Of a DNA stretch of 64,000 bases, positions 1 through 8,351 are shown in pieces; the stretch's first letter is position 1; each line of letters opens with the position of its first letter. The notes under the pieces are model-generated. The model was not told the DNA's origin. It saw only the letters and a program-made list of their open reading frames with translations, and made no database searches. The DNA lies in NCBI GenBank assembly GCA_024403775.1, contig JAKSRE010000017.1, positions 1 to 64,000 on the forward strand. The letters run 5' to 3'. A program made the position numbers and the translations under genes. Source of the DNA: Clostridia bacterium. Lineage in GTDB: Bacteria; Bacillota; Clostridia; Saccharofermentanales; Saccharofermentanaceae.

Positions 1-137
1 TGTGTCTATGTTTTTGCGATTTTGTTCTATGTACATCGACACAAAGTAGGGTTTACATAGACACAACTGCCCTGTGTCTATGTTTTTGCGATTTTGTTCT
101 ATGTACATCGACACAAAGTAGGGTTTACATAGACACA
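1..137. repeat. Two tandem copies of a 65-bp inverted-repeat element
   Basis: Copies lie at 1-65 and 73-137, separated by 7 bp. Each begins TGTGTCTATG and ends CATAGACACA, a perfect 10-bp terminal inverted repeat, and has an internal CTATGTACATCGACACAAAG segment that resembles the ends in inverted order. Related copies sit at 39141-39205 (opposite orientation) and 62260-62324. There is no room for a protein. It behaves like a REP- or MITE-like intergenic element. Its mobility is inferred only from dispersal. Confidence 0.85.
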
Positions 138-140
138 ACT

Positions 141-402
141 GTCATTTCAATTCATACTCACAAAAAACATCGATTTCATACACCTAACAGTTGAATGAAA
201 ACGTCATTTCAAGTGAATCTCACATAAAACATTGATTTCATACACCTAACAGTTGAATGAAAACGTCATTTCAAGTGAATCTCACATAAAACATCGATTT
301 CATACACCTAACAGTTGAATGAAAACGCCATTTCAAGTGAATCTCACAAAAAACATCAATTTTATACACCTAATAGTTGAATAGAAACGTCATTTTAAGT
401 GA
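141..402. repeat. 62-bp tandem repeat, about 4.2 units
   Basis: Units start at 141, 203, 265 and 327, with a partial unit at 389. Each reads GTCATTTCAAGTGAATCTCA at its start and CACCTAACAGTTGAATGAAAAC at its end. Unit junctions form a near-palindrome (TTGAATGA / TCATTTCAA). Divergence rises in the last unit, next to the argF promoter. A single diverged copy occurs at about 46874-46947. There are no unique spacers, so this is not a CRISPR array. Confidence 0.9.
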
Positions 403-462
403 ACGCTAAGCTTTACCTGCCAAAGTCCCTACCTCAAAAACCAACCTCAACCCCACAAACAT

Positions 463-490
463 TTGACATTCGCACATATTTAAGTATAAA
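463..490 (+). promoter_or_regulatory. Promoter of the carbamoyltransferase gene
   Basis: TTGACA at 463-468 and TATAAA at 485-490, spacing 16 bp, about 35 bp upstream of the start codon. No arginine-repressor box was recognised. Confidence 0.6.
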
Positions 491-525
491 ATACTTTTTT
501 AAAACCCTAGTAAAGGAGAACACAG

Positions 526-1509
526 ATGGACTTAAAGGGACGCGATTTTTTAAAGCTTCTGGATTTTACAACAGAAGAGATTGAGTATCTTGTAGATTTG
601 GCAGCAGATCTTAAGGATAAGAAGAAGAGAGGAATTCCAGTTGATACATTCCGAGGTAAGAATGTAGCTCTCATTTTCGAGAAAACAAGTACTCGTACAC
701 GCTGTTCTTTTGAGGTTGCAGCACATGATTTGGGTATGGGTACAACTTACCTTGATCCATCAGGATCACAGATTGGTAAGAAGGAGAGTATCGCAGATAC
801 AGCAAGAGTTCTCTCAGGTATGTTCGAGGGTATCGAGTATCGTGGCTATGGCCAGGAGATTGTTGAGGAGCTTGCCAAGTATGCCAAGGTTCCAGTATGG
901 AATGGTCTTACAAATGAATTCCATCCAACACAGATGCTCGCAGATCTTCTTACAATTAAAGAGCATTTCGGTTATATGAAGGGCATTAAGCTCACATATA
1001 TGGGCGATGCTCGTTATAATATGGCAAATTCACTTATGGTTACTTGTGCTAAGATGGGTATGCATTTTACTGCTTGTACTTCACCAAAATATTTCCCAGA
1101 TGCTAAGCTCGTTGAGGAGTGTAAGGCAATCGCTGCTACAACAGGCGCTACAATCACTTTGACAGATGATGTTATGGCTGGAACAAAGGATGTTGATGTA
1201 ATTTATACTGATGTCTGGGTATCAATGGGCGAGCCAGATGAGGTTTGGGCAGAGCGTATTCACGACCTTCTCCCATATCAGGTAAATAAGGCTGCTATGG
1301 ATAACGCAGGCGATAAGGCTATTTTCCTTCACTGCCTCCCAGCATTCCATGACCTTGATACAAAGATTGGTAAGGATATTCAGGAGCGTTTTGGTATCTC
1401 TGAGATGGAAGTTACCGATGAGGTATTCGAGTCAGAGAAGTCTCTTGTATTTGAGGAAGCTGAGAACAGAATGCATACAATTAAAGCAGTTATGGCAGCA
1501 ACACTCTAA
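526..1509 (+). CDS. argF: Ornithine carbamoyltransferase
   Basis: A 327-residue cytosolic enzyme that transfers a carbamoyl group from carbamoyl phosphate to ornithine, giving citrulline (arginine synthesis; the reverse direction operates in the arginine deiminase pathway). Family motifs are present in order: STRTR near residue 55 (carbamoyl-phosphate site), HPTQ near 133, the ornithine-binding loop VSMGE near 230 and HCLPA near 272. Length is normal for the family. The start is supported by AAAGGAG nine bases upstream. The gene is monocistronic: it has its own promoter and is followed by a terminator. No other arginine genes lie nearby, so anabolic (argF) versus catabolic (arcB) use cannot be settled. 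The name argF is chosen because arcA and arcC are absent from the neighbourhood. Confidence 0.95.
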   Translation: MDLKGRDFLKLLDFTTEEIEYLVDLAADLKDKKKRGIPVDTFRGKNVALIFEKTSTRTRCSFEVAAHDLGMGTTYLDPSGSQIGKKESIADTARVLSGMFEGIEYRGYGQEIVEELAKYAKVPVWNGLTNEFHPTQMLADLLTIKEHFGYMKGIKLTYMGDARYNMANSLMVTCAKMGMHFTACTSPKYFPDAKLVEECKAIAATTGATITLTDDVMAGTKDVDVIYTDVWVSMGEPDEVWAERIHDLLPYQVNKAAMDNAGDKAIFLHCLPAFHDLDTKIGKDIQERFGISEMEVTDEVFESEKSLVFEEAENRMHTIKAVMAATL

Positions 1510-1532
1510 TTTATTTCTCGAAAATAATCCAC

Positions 1533-1567
1533 AAAGCCTCAGATCTTCTGGTTCGGGGCTTTTTTTG
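1533..1567 (+). terminator. Rho-independent terminator after argF
   Basis: AAAGCCTC pairs with GGGGCTTT across a short loop and is followed by a T run. Confidence 0.8.
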
Positions 1568-1655
1568 TTGTCAGATTTTTTTAATAAAGTGCATTTTAAT
1601 ATTGCGCCTGATAGTATATAATTCTATATTAGATTAATTTGTCATGGAGTATTGT

Positions 1656-3536
1656 ATGAAGCAGCCAAAAGCAATAGCGGCATCCCTGATAGCCGCATTG
1701 GTTTTAAATTCTTCAGTATTAAATAGCACAGCAGTTCTTGCTTATGATATGGGTCCTTCTGGTAAGGAGGAGACTACCGTTTGTGCTACTCCAAATGTAA
1801 ATGTTAGTAGTGAGAAAAATCTTCGTACTTTTGTCTCAAGAATGTATAAGGCATGCCTTAACAGAGAAGCGTCTACCGATGAGATGGAGACCTGGATTAG
1901 TAGTCTTACAAGTCAGGAGGCAACAGGTTCATTTTTTGCCTATGTGGTTTTTAACAGTCAGGAATTTGTGAACCGTGATTTATGTGATGACTGTTATATC
2001 TCAGCTCTCTATAAAGCTCTTCTTGGAAGAGCGCCAGATTCTGAGGGTAAGAATAACTGGATAAATCTTTTTGATGAAGGTCTCTCACGTAATGAAGTTT
2101 TAAAAGAATTTACTGATTCTTCTGAGTTTCAGACGATGTGCATAAATTCTGGCATTCTTCCAGGTTCTATCGAACTTGATGAGGAAGAACAAGAAGGCGA
2201 CGCATTAGGTGTTTATTCTTATAACTATCTCTATGATCTGGATTTTGGACTTGAGAGATATCTTGTATCTAATCCAGACTATGGTAAAACTCCGGAAGTT
2301 ATTGAAGTCGTGATAAATGAAGGCTGTGAGGAGACAGTTAACGAAGATTCTTCAAGCGATGGATCTTCTGATAATGAAGTTTCTCTGGAAGCGAATGAAG
2401 CATCTGAGTCTGGTGAGGCTCCAGTAGCTCAGACAGAATTAATCACACTTACAAGAAGATATACCAATCCATACTTACCAGTAACAAGAATAAATTCTGA
2501 ATGGTTTATTGATACTTCAACACGTAATAATCTTGACCTTGTTATCTGGGCAAGAATGGCACTTGAAGAGGATTGGGGATATGAATATGGTGCGTATGGC
2601 CAGATTTGTGACGATCAGAAATCTGACTGGTATGGACACCGAGTAGTAGACTGTAGTGGCCTTATAAAATCTTATTTCTGGTATAACTTTGATGAAGGAT
2701 ATTTTTCATGGGGACTTAATGGCTTTGAGGATACTTCATCAGAGACAATGTGGGAACATGCTGAAGTTACTGGAGATCCGGAGGAACTTCCAGATATCCC
2801 TGGATTAGGACTCTGGCATCCTGGTCATGTTGGAATTTATATTGGAGATGGCAAAGTAATTGAGGCTTCAAATTCGACTGATGGAATGCTTATTAGTGAC
2901 TACAATCCTGAGAAGTGGGATGGCTGGTTTGAGATAAACGGGCTTACCTATTTAACTCCTTATGGCGATGTTAGACGAGATTATTCTGAACATATTATTT
3001 TCGGAAATTATCTGGGAATGCCGATGTCATGGACAGTAACCTTTAAGGATGAAGAGAATAACAGGATGATGCTTGTATCAGATTATGCTATTGAGTGTCT
3101 GCCTTATAATAATGTCGGCGATGACTGTAACTGGGAGAATTCAACCTTAAGAACCTGGCTTAATGATGGTTTTTATAATATGACATTTAAGCCTGATGAG
3201 ATTGACCTCATTTTAACTACAACTATAACTACTGGGACGAATTCGCCTATAGTGACTGAGGATAAAGTTTATATCTTAAGTTCTGAAGATATGCTTAGAT
3301 ATTATCCATATAAGGGTGACGCGAAGTGCCTGTTTACGTTTGGAGCGTCTACAATTTTTAATGTTATGAATGGCTATATGACAGATGGTGCTGTCTGCTG
3401 GCTTAGAGATAGTGGATCTATAAGAATTCATAATAGCGTTTCCGTTATGGAAGAAGATGGAACAGTTAATTCTGAAGGCGTGGATGGTTCAGAGTTTATG
3501 GGCGTTCGTCCAGTAATCTGGATAACTATGGAGTAA
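1656..3536 (+). CDS. Secreted DUF4214 / NlpC-P60-like / DUF6273-like protein
   Basis: A 626-residue exported protein. A signal peptide occupies about residues 1-31 (KQPK, hydrophobic stretch, cleavage near AVLA). Residues 55-165 form a DUF4214 module (GRAPDSEGKNNW). A low-complexity Ser/Glu linker follows. Residues 285-440 look like an NlpC/P60 peptidoglycan hydrolase: VDCSGLI holds the candidate catalytic Cys and PGHVGIYIGDG the His. Residues 450-626 resemble DUF6273 (STLRTWLND, GVRPVIWI). The role inferred is cell-wall cleavage, with DUF4214 possibly aiding surface retention. An upstream in-frame ATG at 1644 is rejected because the TGGAG ribosome site lies between it and the ATG at 1656. 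The substrate is unknown. Confidence 0.8.
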   Translation: MKQPKAIAASLIAALVLNSSVLNSTAVLAYDMGPSGKEETTVCATPNVNVSSEKNLRTFVSRMYKACLNREASTDEMETWISSLTSQEATGSFFAYVVFNSQEFVNRDLCDDCYISALYKALLGRAPDSEGKNNWINLFDEGLSRNEVLKEFTDSSEFQTMCINSGILPGSIELDEEEQEGDALGVYSYNYLYDLDFGLERYLVSNPDYGKTPEVIEVVINEGCEETVNEDSSSDGSSDNEVSLEANEASESGEAPVAQTELITLTRRYTNPYLPVTRINSEWFIDTSTRNNLDLVIWARMALEEDWGYEYGAYGQICDDQKSDWYGHRVVDCSGLIKSYFWYNFDEGYFSWGLNGFEDTSSETMWEHAEVTGDPEELPDIPGLGLWHPGHVGIYIGDGKVIEASNSTDGMLISDYNPEKWDGWFEINGLTYLTPYGDVRRDYSEHIIFGNYLGMPMSWTVTFKDEENNRMMLVSDYAIECLPYNNVGDDCNWENSTLRTWLNDGFYNMTFKPDEIDLILTTTITTGTNSPIVTEDKVYILSSEDMLRYYPYKGDAKCLFTFGASTIFNVMNGYMTDGAVCWLRDSGSIRIHNSVSVMEEDGTVNSEGVDGSEFMGVRPVIWITME

Positions 3537-3540
3537 GTTG

Positions 3541-3575
3541 ATATTTACACTATTAAGTGTTGAATATAGTTTTCG
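3541..3575 (+). terminator. Possible weak terminator hairpin
   Basis: ATATTTACACT and AGTGTTGAATAT form an AT-rich stem just after the preceding gene. The T run is short, so termination is uncertain. Confidence 0.35.
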
Positions 3576-3626
3576 AGAAGAAAACAAAAGAAAAAGAAAA
3601 AAGAGTATAAGAGCGAGGGTAAGAAA

Positions 3627-4598
3627 ATGAAAAAGAATCTGACTACTATGTTTGTAGCCTTAATGTGCGTTGGTTTGGGACTGACTTTAAATAGCAAAGC
3701 TGTTTTTGCAGAAGATATTGCTATTGATAGTGCGCATTTTCCTGATGATGAGTTCAGAAGATACTTAAGTGAGAATATTGATTCTGATGGCAACGGTATT
3801 TTGTCTCAGGATGAGATAAATAATACTACAAAAATTAATATCTTTGAGAAGGATGCAGATGGTAATAAGTACGAAGTAAAAGATACAACGGGATTACAGT
3901 ATTTTACTGAGATTACTACATTGGACTGCTATATGTGTGGTCTTGAGAAGATTGATATCAGTAGTAACACCAAACTTCAGTCTGTTAATCTTGCTGAGAA
4001 TAATTTAACTTATATTGATGTAAGTAATTGCACTAATATTTTGAACATTAGTCTGGAATACAATAATTTGTCTTCTATTGATGTAAGTAATAATACTTCA
4101 CTTATCTCATTGGATTTACGCCAAAATAACATTAAAGAAATTGATCTTACTAATAATCTGCAGCTTGGAGATTTGGATATTTCTTATAATTTGTTTACTG
4201 AACTTGACCTTAGCCGTAATTTTAAGCTTAATACACTTAATATTGAAGGTAACAGAATCTCATATCTTGATTTGAGTGTAAATGTTAACGTTAAATTCTT
4301 AAATGCTTCTAATAACGGTATGCTTGGAATCGATCTAGGTAAAGGTCCTATTCAGTTTTTGAAGTTATATGGAAATAATATTAGATCAGTTGATTTAAGT
4401 TCTTTTACCGCTTTAAAGGGAATCGTTGAAGAAGCTCCATTTGTAGGTTCCAAGGAACTATGGCCTTCAAAGCACAAAACAAATTTCTGGGAGATGGACG
4501 AGTATTATTCTGCTGAACTTATCAATCTTGATACAAGTACAAAGATAATTATTAATGGTGTTCAGGTAGTTCTTCCAGAGAGAACTGGCTCCAGATAA
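3627..4598 (+). CDS. Secreted leucine-rich-repeat protein
   Basis: A 323-residue exported protein. The signal peptide ends near SKAVFA (about residue 28). A short N-terminal segment resembles the FPDDEFRRYLSENIDSDGNG motif seen at the front of many Lachnospiraceae LRR proteins, with an EF-hand-like DSDGNG loop. About eight LRR units follow (residues 80-270), with the pattern LxLxxNNLxxIDVSNN of the internalin/BspA type. Unlike the LRR proteins at 16240 and 47857 it has no DUF4214 tail and no obvious wall anchor, so how it is retained is unclear. The start is supported by GAGGG 8-12 bases upstream. The role is probably adhesion or ligand binding, by family analogy only. Confidence 0.82.
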   Translation: MKKNLTTMFVALMCVGLGLTLNSKAVFAEDIAIDSAHFPDDEFRRYLSENIDSDGNGILSQDEINNTTKINIFEKDADGNKYEVKDTTGLQYFTEITTLDCYMCGLEKIDISSNTKLQSVNLAENNLTYIDVSNCTNILNISLEYNNLSSIDVSNNTSLISLDLRQNNIKEIDLTNNLQLGDLDISYNLFTELDLSRNFKLNTLNIEGNRISYLDLSVNVNVKFLNASNNGMLGIDLGKGPIQFLKLYGNNIRSVDLSSFTALKGIVEEAPFVGSKELWPSKHKTNFWEMDEYYSAELINLDTSTKIIINGVQVVLPERTGSR

Positions 4599-4750
4599 GT
4601 AATGTGACATTAAAATCCCCGATATTTAATATAAATGTTTTCATATTGTAAACAACGTGAGAACGTTTGATTAAGATATTGATTTTTATTTGTTACCAAA
4701 GCTATACTCCTAATGTAAACAATTTTCATTTTATAAAAGGAGGAACACTC

Positions 4751-5074
4751 ATGAGAAACAAGAAGATCTTAACAGTAATGGTAGCAGTGGTGATTATGGT
4801 GGTTTCAGCAATTTCAGCAAGTGCGACATCTATTGCATTATCTAATTTAAGAGTTAATTATAATTACAATGGTTCATATTACTATTCTCAGGGTGTAGTT
4901 ACTGCGAGAGCTTCAGGTGGTGGCAAAGGCAAAGTTGTTGTAGGTCTTGTTAAGTCAAATGGTACTACAACATGTACTAAGACTACTACTGTTAATTCAG
5001 GTGTAACAGCAAATTGTTATTCTGGACAGCTTCAGGGACAGCGTGCAGCAAGAGCATACGCTTATACAGCTTGA
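4751..5074 (+). CDS. Small secreted protein, possible exported peptide of the adjacent ABC system
   Basis: A 107-residue protein with a clear signal peptide (MRNKK, hydrophobic core, cleavage near SASA at about residue 26). The mature part of about 80 residues is rich in Gly, Ser, Thr, Tyr and Ala, looks beta-prone, and holds two Cys about 17 residues apart. I do not recognise the family. The start at 4751 is chosen over an upstream in-frame ATG at 4667 because AAAGGAGGA lies directly before it and the signal peptide begins there. It sits immediately upstream of two FtsX-like permeases and an ABC ATPase, the arrangement of lactococcin-972-like bacteriocin loci. Lactococcin 972 itself lacks Cys, so the bacteriocin idea rests on context. 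Confidence 0.7.
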   Translation: MRNKKILTVMVAVVIMVVSAISASATSIALSNLRVNYNYNGSYYYSQGVVTARASGGGKGKVVVGLVKSNGTTTCTKTTTVNSGVTANCYSGQLQGQRAARAYAYTA

Positions 5075-5078
5075 TACG

Positions 5079-5107
5079 TTGACAATATCTCGTGCGAAAT
5101 ATATAAT
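5079..5107 (+). promoter_or_regulatory. Consensus promoter of the permease/ATPase operon
   Basis: TTGACA at 5079-5084, a 17-bp spacer and TATAAT at 5102-5107: a perfect sigma-A-type promoter beginning five bases after the small-protein stop. Inverted arms AATATCTCG (from about 5084) and CGAGATATT (about 5131-5139) flank the -10 element and overlap the ribosome site of the next gene. Confidence 0.8.
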
Positions 5108-5142
5108 TTTTTTGACAATATATTTAAGGGCGAGATATTCGA

Positions 5143-6366
5143 ATGCAGTGGCTAACTAAGTTAAAAAATGTATTTTTTTGCAGAGGAAGACTTTTATCTT
5201 CTTCTGCTTTTTTTGCGTTTTTTTCACTTGTTGTAGTTAGCTTTGTATTCGCTGCTACGGATACGGAATATAACCTTAATCAGCAGATTGCAAGAGGTTA
5301 TATTACCAGGGATGCTATTTTCTTTGAACCACACGATCCATCAAGGATAGGCGCCGCTTCAGTGGTGGTTGAAGTGGATTTTGATGACCCTGATATTTTG
5401 CTAAATAACAATGTTACAGTGGATGAAGACGGTAATCTTGTCTTTGTTCTGGAGCAGACTCCTGCCGAAGATGAAGGCTATTCATTAGCAAACTGGTATA
5501 CGAGAAGTGGTGAGACAAGAATCGAGAGATTCTTAAGTTCGGGCGGAGATAATTATCTTGCCTCAATTCATAATGGCAACACAAGAGGAATATTTTATAA
5601 AGGTAAAATTGTTGAGCCTCCAATTGTTGAAGGAAGATTTTTTACAGAGGAAGAGTGCCTGTTAAGAGAACCTCTTGCCGTGATTGGCAATGACTATAAA
5701 AAACAGACCTATGTAAGAGATGGGGACAAATATATTGAATATGAAGGTCGTGAATATAAAGTAATAGGCGTCACTGCCGTTGCAAGCAGTAGTACTCTGG
5801 ATCACCTGATTTTTATTAACTTTGGTGGAATGACCATTAAAGACCAGATTACAGGAAGATATTATATTGATGGTATAGGCTCCATGGAGCAGGTTTTTAA
5901 TGAACTTGATAAAGCATCACAGGAGATTCTTGATGTAAAGCTTGACCGACTTGAGACGCCAACGACATATATTGATGTTGTATCTGGTGGTATGTATCTT
6001 AAGACTTACCTTAAGGTATTACTTGGTCTTATGTTTACTTTTATTTACATTAGTATTCTTGTTCAGATTGTTAAGCGTCAGAGCGTGAAGATTGCAGTGA
6101 TGTCTATTTATGGAATCTCATTTAAGAGAAGACTTCTTAAAGTCTCAGGGGATACCCTGACAGGAGCTTTGATTGGTATTTTTACAGGTTTGATAACAAT
6201 AATAGTGATAATTTATTCAGGCTTTTTTGTACTTCCATTTGCGACACTTTGGAAGTACGTTGCTATTTTAAGCTGCTGCAGCCTTCTTCTGGTTGGTATT
6301 ATGGTTGCCTCACTGATTATCGGTATGCGTAGAATTGATATTGGGGAGGTAGTAAGACAGGTATGA
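5143..6366 (+). CDS. MacB/FtsX-like ABC permease, first subunit
   Basis: A 407-residue membrane protein. One N-terminal membrane segment (about residues 18-38) is followed by a large extracytoplasmic domain (40-285) and three C-terminal segments (about 287-310, 340-365 and 372-395). This 1+3 topology is that of MacB/FtsX-type permeases, which act as mechanotransmitters or exporters rather than importers. The ATG overlaps nothing upstream; a modest ribosome site (AAGGGCGAG) sits inside a possible hairpin. Its last codons overlap the start of the second permease (ATGA), so the two are translationally coupled, and the ATPase follows 13 bases after that. The substrate is inferred to be the small secreted protein upstream or a related peptide. 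Confidence 0.8.
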   Translation: MQWLTKLKNVFFCRGRLLSSSAFFAFFSLVVVSFVFAATDTEYNLNQQIARGYITRDAIFFEPHDPSRIGAASVVVEVDFDDPDILLNNNVTVDEDGNLVFVLEQTPAEDEGYSLANWYTRSGETRIERFLSSGGDNYLASIHNGNTRGIFYKGKIVEPPIVEGRFFTEEECLLREPLAVIGNDYKKQTYVRDGDKYIEYEGREYKVIGVTAVASSSTLDHLIFINFGGMTIKDQITGRYYIDGIGSMEQVFNELDKASQEILDVKLDRLETPTTYIDVVSGGMYLKTYLKVLLGLMFTFIYISILVQIVKRQSVKIAVMSIYGISFKRRLLKVSGDTLTGALIGIFTGLITIIVIIYSGFFVLPFATLWKYVAILSCCSLLLVGIMVASLIIGMRRIDIGEVVRQV

Positions 6367-7622
6367 TATTTTTTGTTAAAAACTTTCTTCGTTCTGTTTT
6401 TAGACACCTCAAGGTTAATCTGATCATTTTGTTTGATTTGATTTTTTGTGCTTCAGTTGTATTTGTACTTTTGCAGAATTTCTATTTTCTAAAGGAAAAG
6501 CATGATGAATTTTTTTATGATGACAGAGTGGCACAAAACTACTATTTAAGTACTGGTATTGACCGTGTTCAGACAATCGAGAATGATGTCTGGAATAAAA
6601 CGAATATGTATGAGCAGGGACTTAAAATATATAGAGAGATAAATAGTGGTGAACTGGCTTTATATACATATCAGGTTCAGTATTTGAATTTGCAAGGATT
6701 TGACAGTAGTACTTTAAGAAAGCTTCAGAATATCTCAGGTAGCGAAGAGGATTCCCAATCCTATCAGATGATTTATATCTCGGATTACGGAGCTAAAGGT
6801 ATGAATCTTAAGCTTAATGAAGGAAGATGGTTTACTGAAGAAGATTACAATAATCTTAAAGATGTTGAATATTTCCCAGTTATTATGGGAAGTGAATATA
6901 AAGGTAAATTCAATCTGGGAGATATCTTTTACTATAACGATGGTGAGGGTGAGGATAAGGCTGTTGTAGTTGGGTTTCTTGATTCAAATCAGATTGTGGA
7001 AGCTTATGGAATGGTGCAGGAAGACTTTGATAATTCGATTCTGGCGCCGCTCTCGCTTGATTTCCCAAGAACAAATATCGATGAAGATATGCTTAACAGA
7101 ATGAGAGTAAGAATGCTTGGAGAAGGTATTCTTTATTCTCCAGATGATTCACTTGATGTACAAAAATACATTAATCAGCTTACATCTAAGTATGGCTACT
7201 ATACTATTGAGGCATCTCCAGTCGATGGTACAGCATTTTCTGAGACCAAGTCCTTGTCAGAACGTAATATCCTTCTTATTGGAATTCTGGCATTATTAAC
7301 TACGATTATTTGTACTATATCTCTTGGCGGAATCTTATATAACAGAACGCTCGATGACAGAAGAACTTTCTGCATATTTATGAGTGCTGGTATTCCAGTC
7401 TGGAAGATAAATCTCTCCCTTATTATCGAGATGGTCTTCTGGATTATTCTGTCGATTGCACCGATTGTTCTTATATCGATGCATGAATTTGATGCAGTAT
7501 TAATTCCTGTATGGCAGATAGTTTTGTTTGAGTTAGTCGTTATAGGAATATCGATTGCACCTTCTCTTTATCTTAATTCCAAGTGCAATATCGATTTATT
7601 GATTCGTAATCAGATGATTTAA
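6363..7622 (+). CDS. MacB/FtsX-like ABC permease, second subunit
   Basis: A 419-residue membrane protein with the same plan as its upstream partner: an N-terminal membrane segment (about 12-40), an extracytoplasmic domain with a GRWFTEEDY motif that also appears as GRFFTEEE in the partner, and three C-terminal segments (about 310-335, 355-380, 385-410). The shared motif shows the two are diverged paralogues, probably forming a heterodimer driven by the ATPase at 7636. The start codon overlaps the partner's stop by four bases. No peptidase C39 domain is present, so any precursor would be processed by signal peptidase instead. Confidence 0.8.
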   Translation: MIFFVKNFLRSVFRHLKVNLIILFDLIFCASVVFVLLQNFYFLKEKHDEFFYDDRVAQNYYLSTGIDRVQTIENDVWNKTNMYEQGLKIYREINSGELALYTYQVQYLNLQGFDSSTLRKLQNISGSEEDSQSYQMIYISDYGAKGMNLKLNEGRWFTEEDYNNLKDVEYFPVIMGSEYKGKFNLGDIFYYNDGEGEDKAVVVGFLDSNQIVEAYGMVQEDFDNSILAPLSLDFPRTNIDEDMLNRMRVRMLGEGILYSPDDSLDVQKYINQLTSKYGYYTIEASPVDGTAFSETKSLSERNILLIGILALLTTIICTISLGGILYNRTLDDRRTFCIFMSAGIPVWKINLSLIIEMVFWIILSIAPIVLISMHEFDAVLIPVWQIVLFELVVIGISIAPSLYLNSKCNIDLLIRNQMI

Positions 7623-7635
7623 GTGAGGTTATGTT

Positions 7636-8280
7636 ATGGCTTTAATTGAACTTCAGAAAATATGTAAAAGCTTTGGTGAGGTTAAGGTTCTCGAGGACCT
7701 TGATTTTAAGGTGGAAGAAGGAGAGATGGTCGCTATCGTTGGCAAAAGCGGAGCAGGTAAAACAACTCTTCTTAATATCATTGCTGCAATCGAGTTCCCT
7801 GATTCAGGAAAGTACATCTTCGATGGTGGTGAGGTCCTGATAAAAAATACAGGCGACGGAATTAACTTTCGTAAGGACAGAATCTCTCTTGTCGTTCAGC
7901 ACTTTGCTCTTATAAATGATTTTACTGTCTATGATAATGTGGAACTTTCTCTCTGGGAGAGCAATATGAATGCTTCTTCAAGGCGAAAGGTGGTTCACAA
8001 AGTCCTTAAATCTCTTGGTATAGATGAACTCTCTTCCAAATATCCAGCTAGCCTTTCAGGCGGTGAGAAGCAGCGTGTTGCGATTGCAAGAGCTATTGTT
8101 GGAAATCCAAAAATTCTCCTTGCAGATGAGCCAACAGGTTCTCTTGATTCTGATACTGAGAAGGAGATTTTGGCTATTCTTAAAGAACTTAACAAAAAGG
8201 GAATGACGATAGTAATCATAACTCACGATCAGGATGTGGCAAATGTCTGTGACCGAACAGTAGTCTTAAATAAGAATTAA
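7636..8280 (+). CDS. ABC transporter ATPase, MacB / lactococcin-972-export type
   Basis: A 214-residue nucleotide-binding subunit. It has a Walker A GKSGAGKTT near residue 38, the Q-loop in VVQHFALIND, the signature LSGGEKQRVAIARA near 139, Walker B ILLADEPTG and the switch His in ITHD. Length and the QxFALI Q-loop environment fit the compact ATPases of MacB systems and the lactococcin-972 group. It is the last gene of the permease operon (13-bp gap) and would power the two FtsX-like subunits. The start is supported by GAGGT shortly upstream. Confidence 0.9.
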   Translation: MALIELQKICKSFGEVKVLEDLDFKVEEGEMVAIVGKSGAGKTTLLNIIAAIEFPDSGKYIFDGGEVLIKNTGDGINFRKDRISLVVQHFALINDFTVYDNVELSLWESNMNASSRRKVVHKVLKSLGIDELSSKYPASLSGGEKQRVAIARAIVGNPKILLADEPTGSLDSDTEKEILAILKELNKKGMTIVIITHDQDVANVCDRTVVLNKN

Positions 8281-8351
8281 TACCCTCTTTATATTCTACT
8301 TTAAGTCTTATGATAGAATATAACGAATGATTAATAAGGGAGTATATAAAA

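Noticed and set aside
141-402. Regular repeats that might be a CRISPR array
   Set aside because: The whole 62-bp unit is repeated with no unique spacers, and no cas genes are present.
526-1509. Catabolic arcB instead of argF
   Set aside because: No arcA, arcC or arginine antiporter nearby. The choice remains tentative since sequence motifs do not separate the two.
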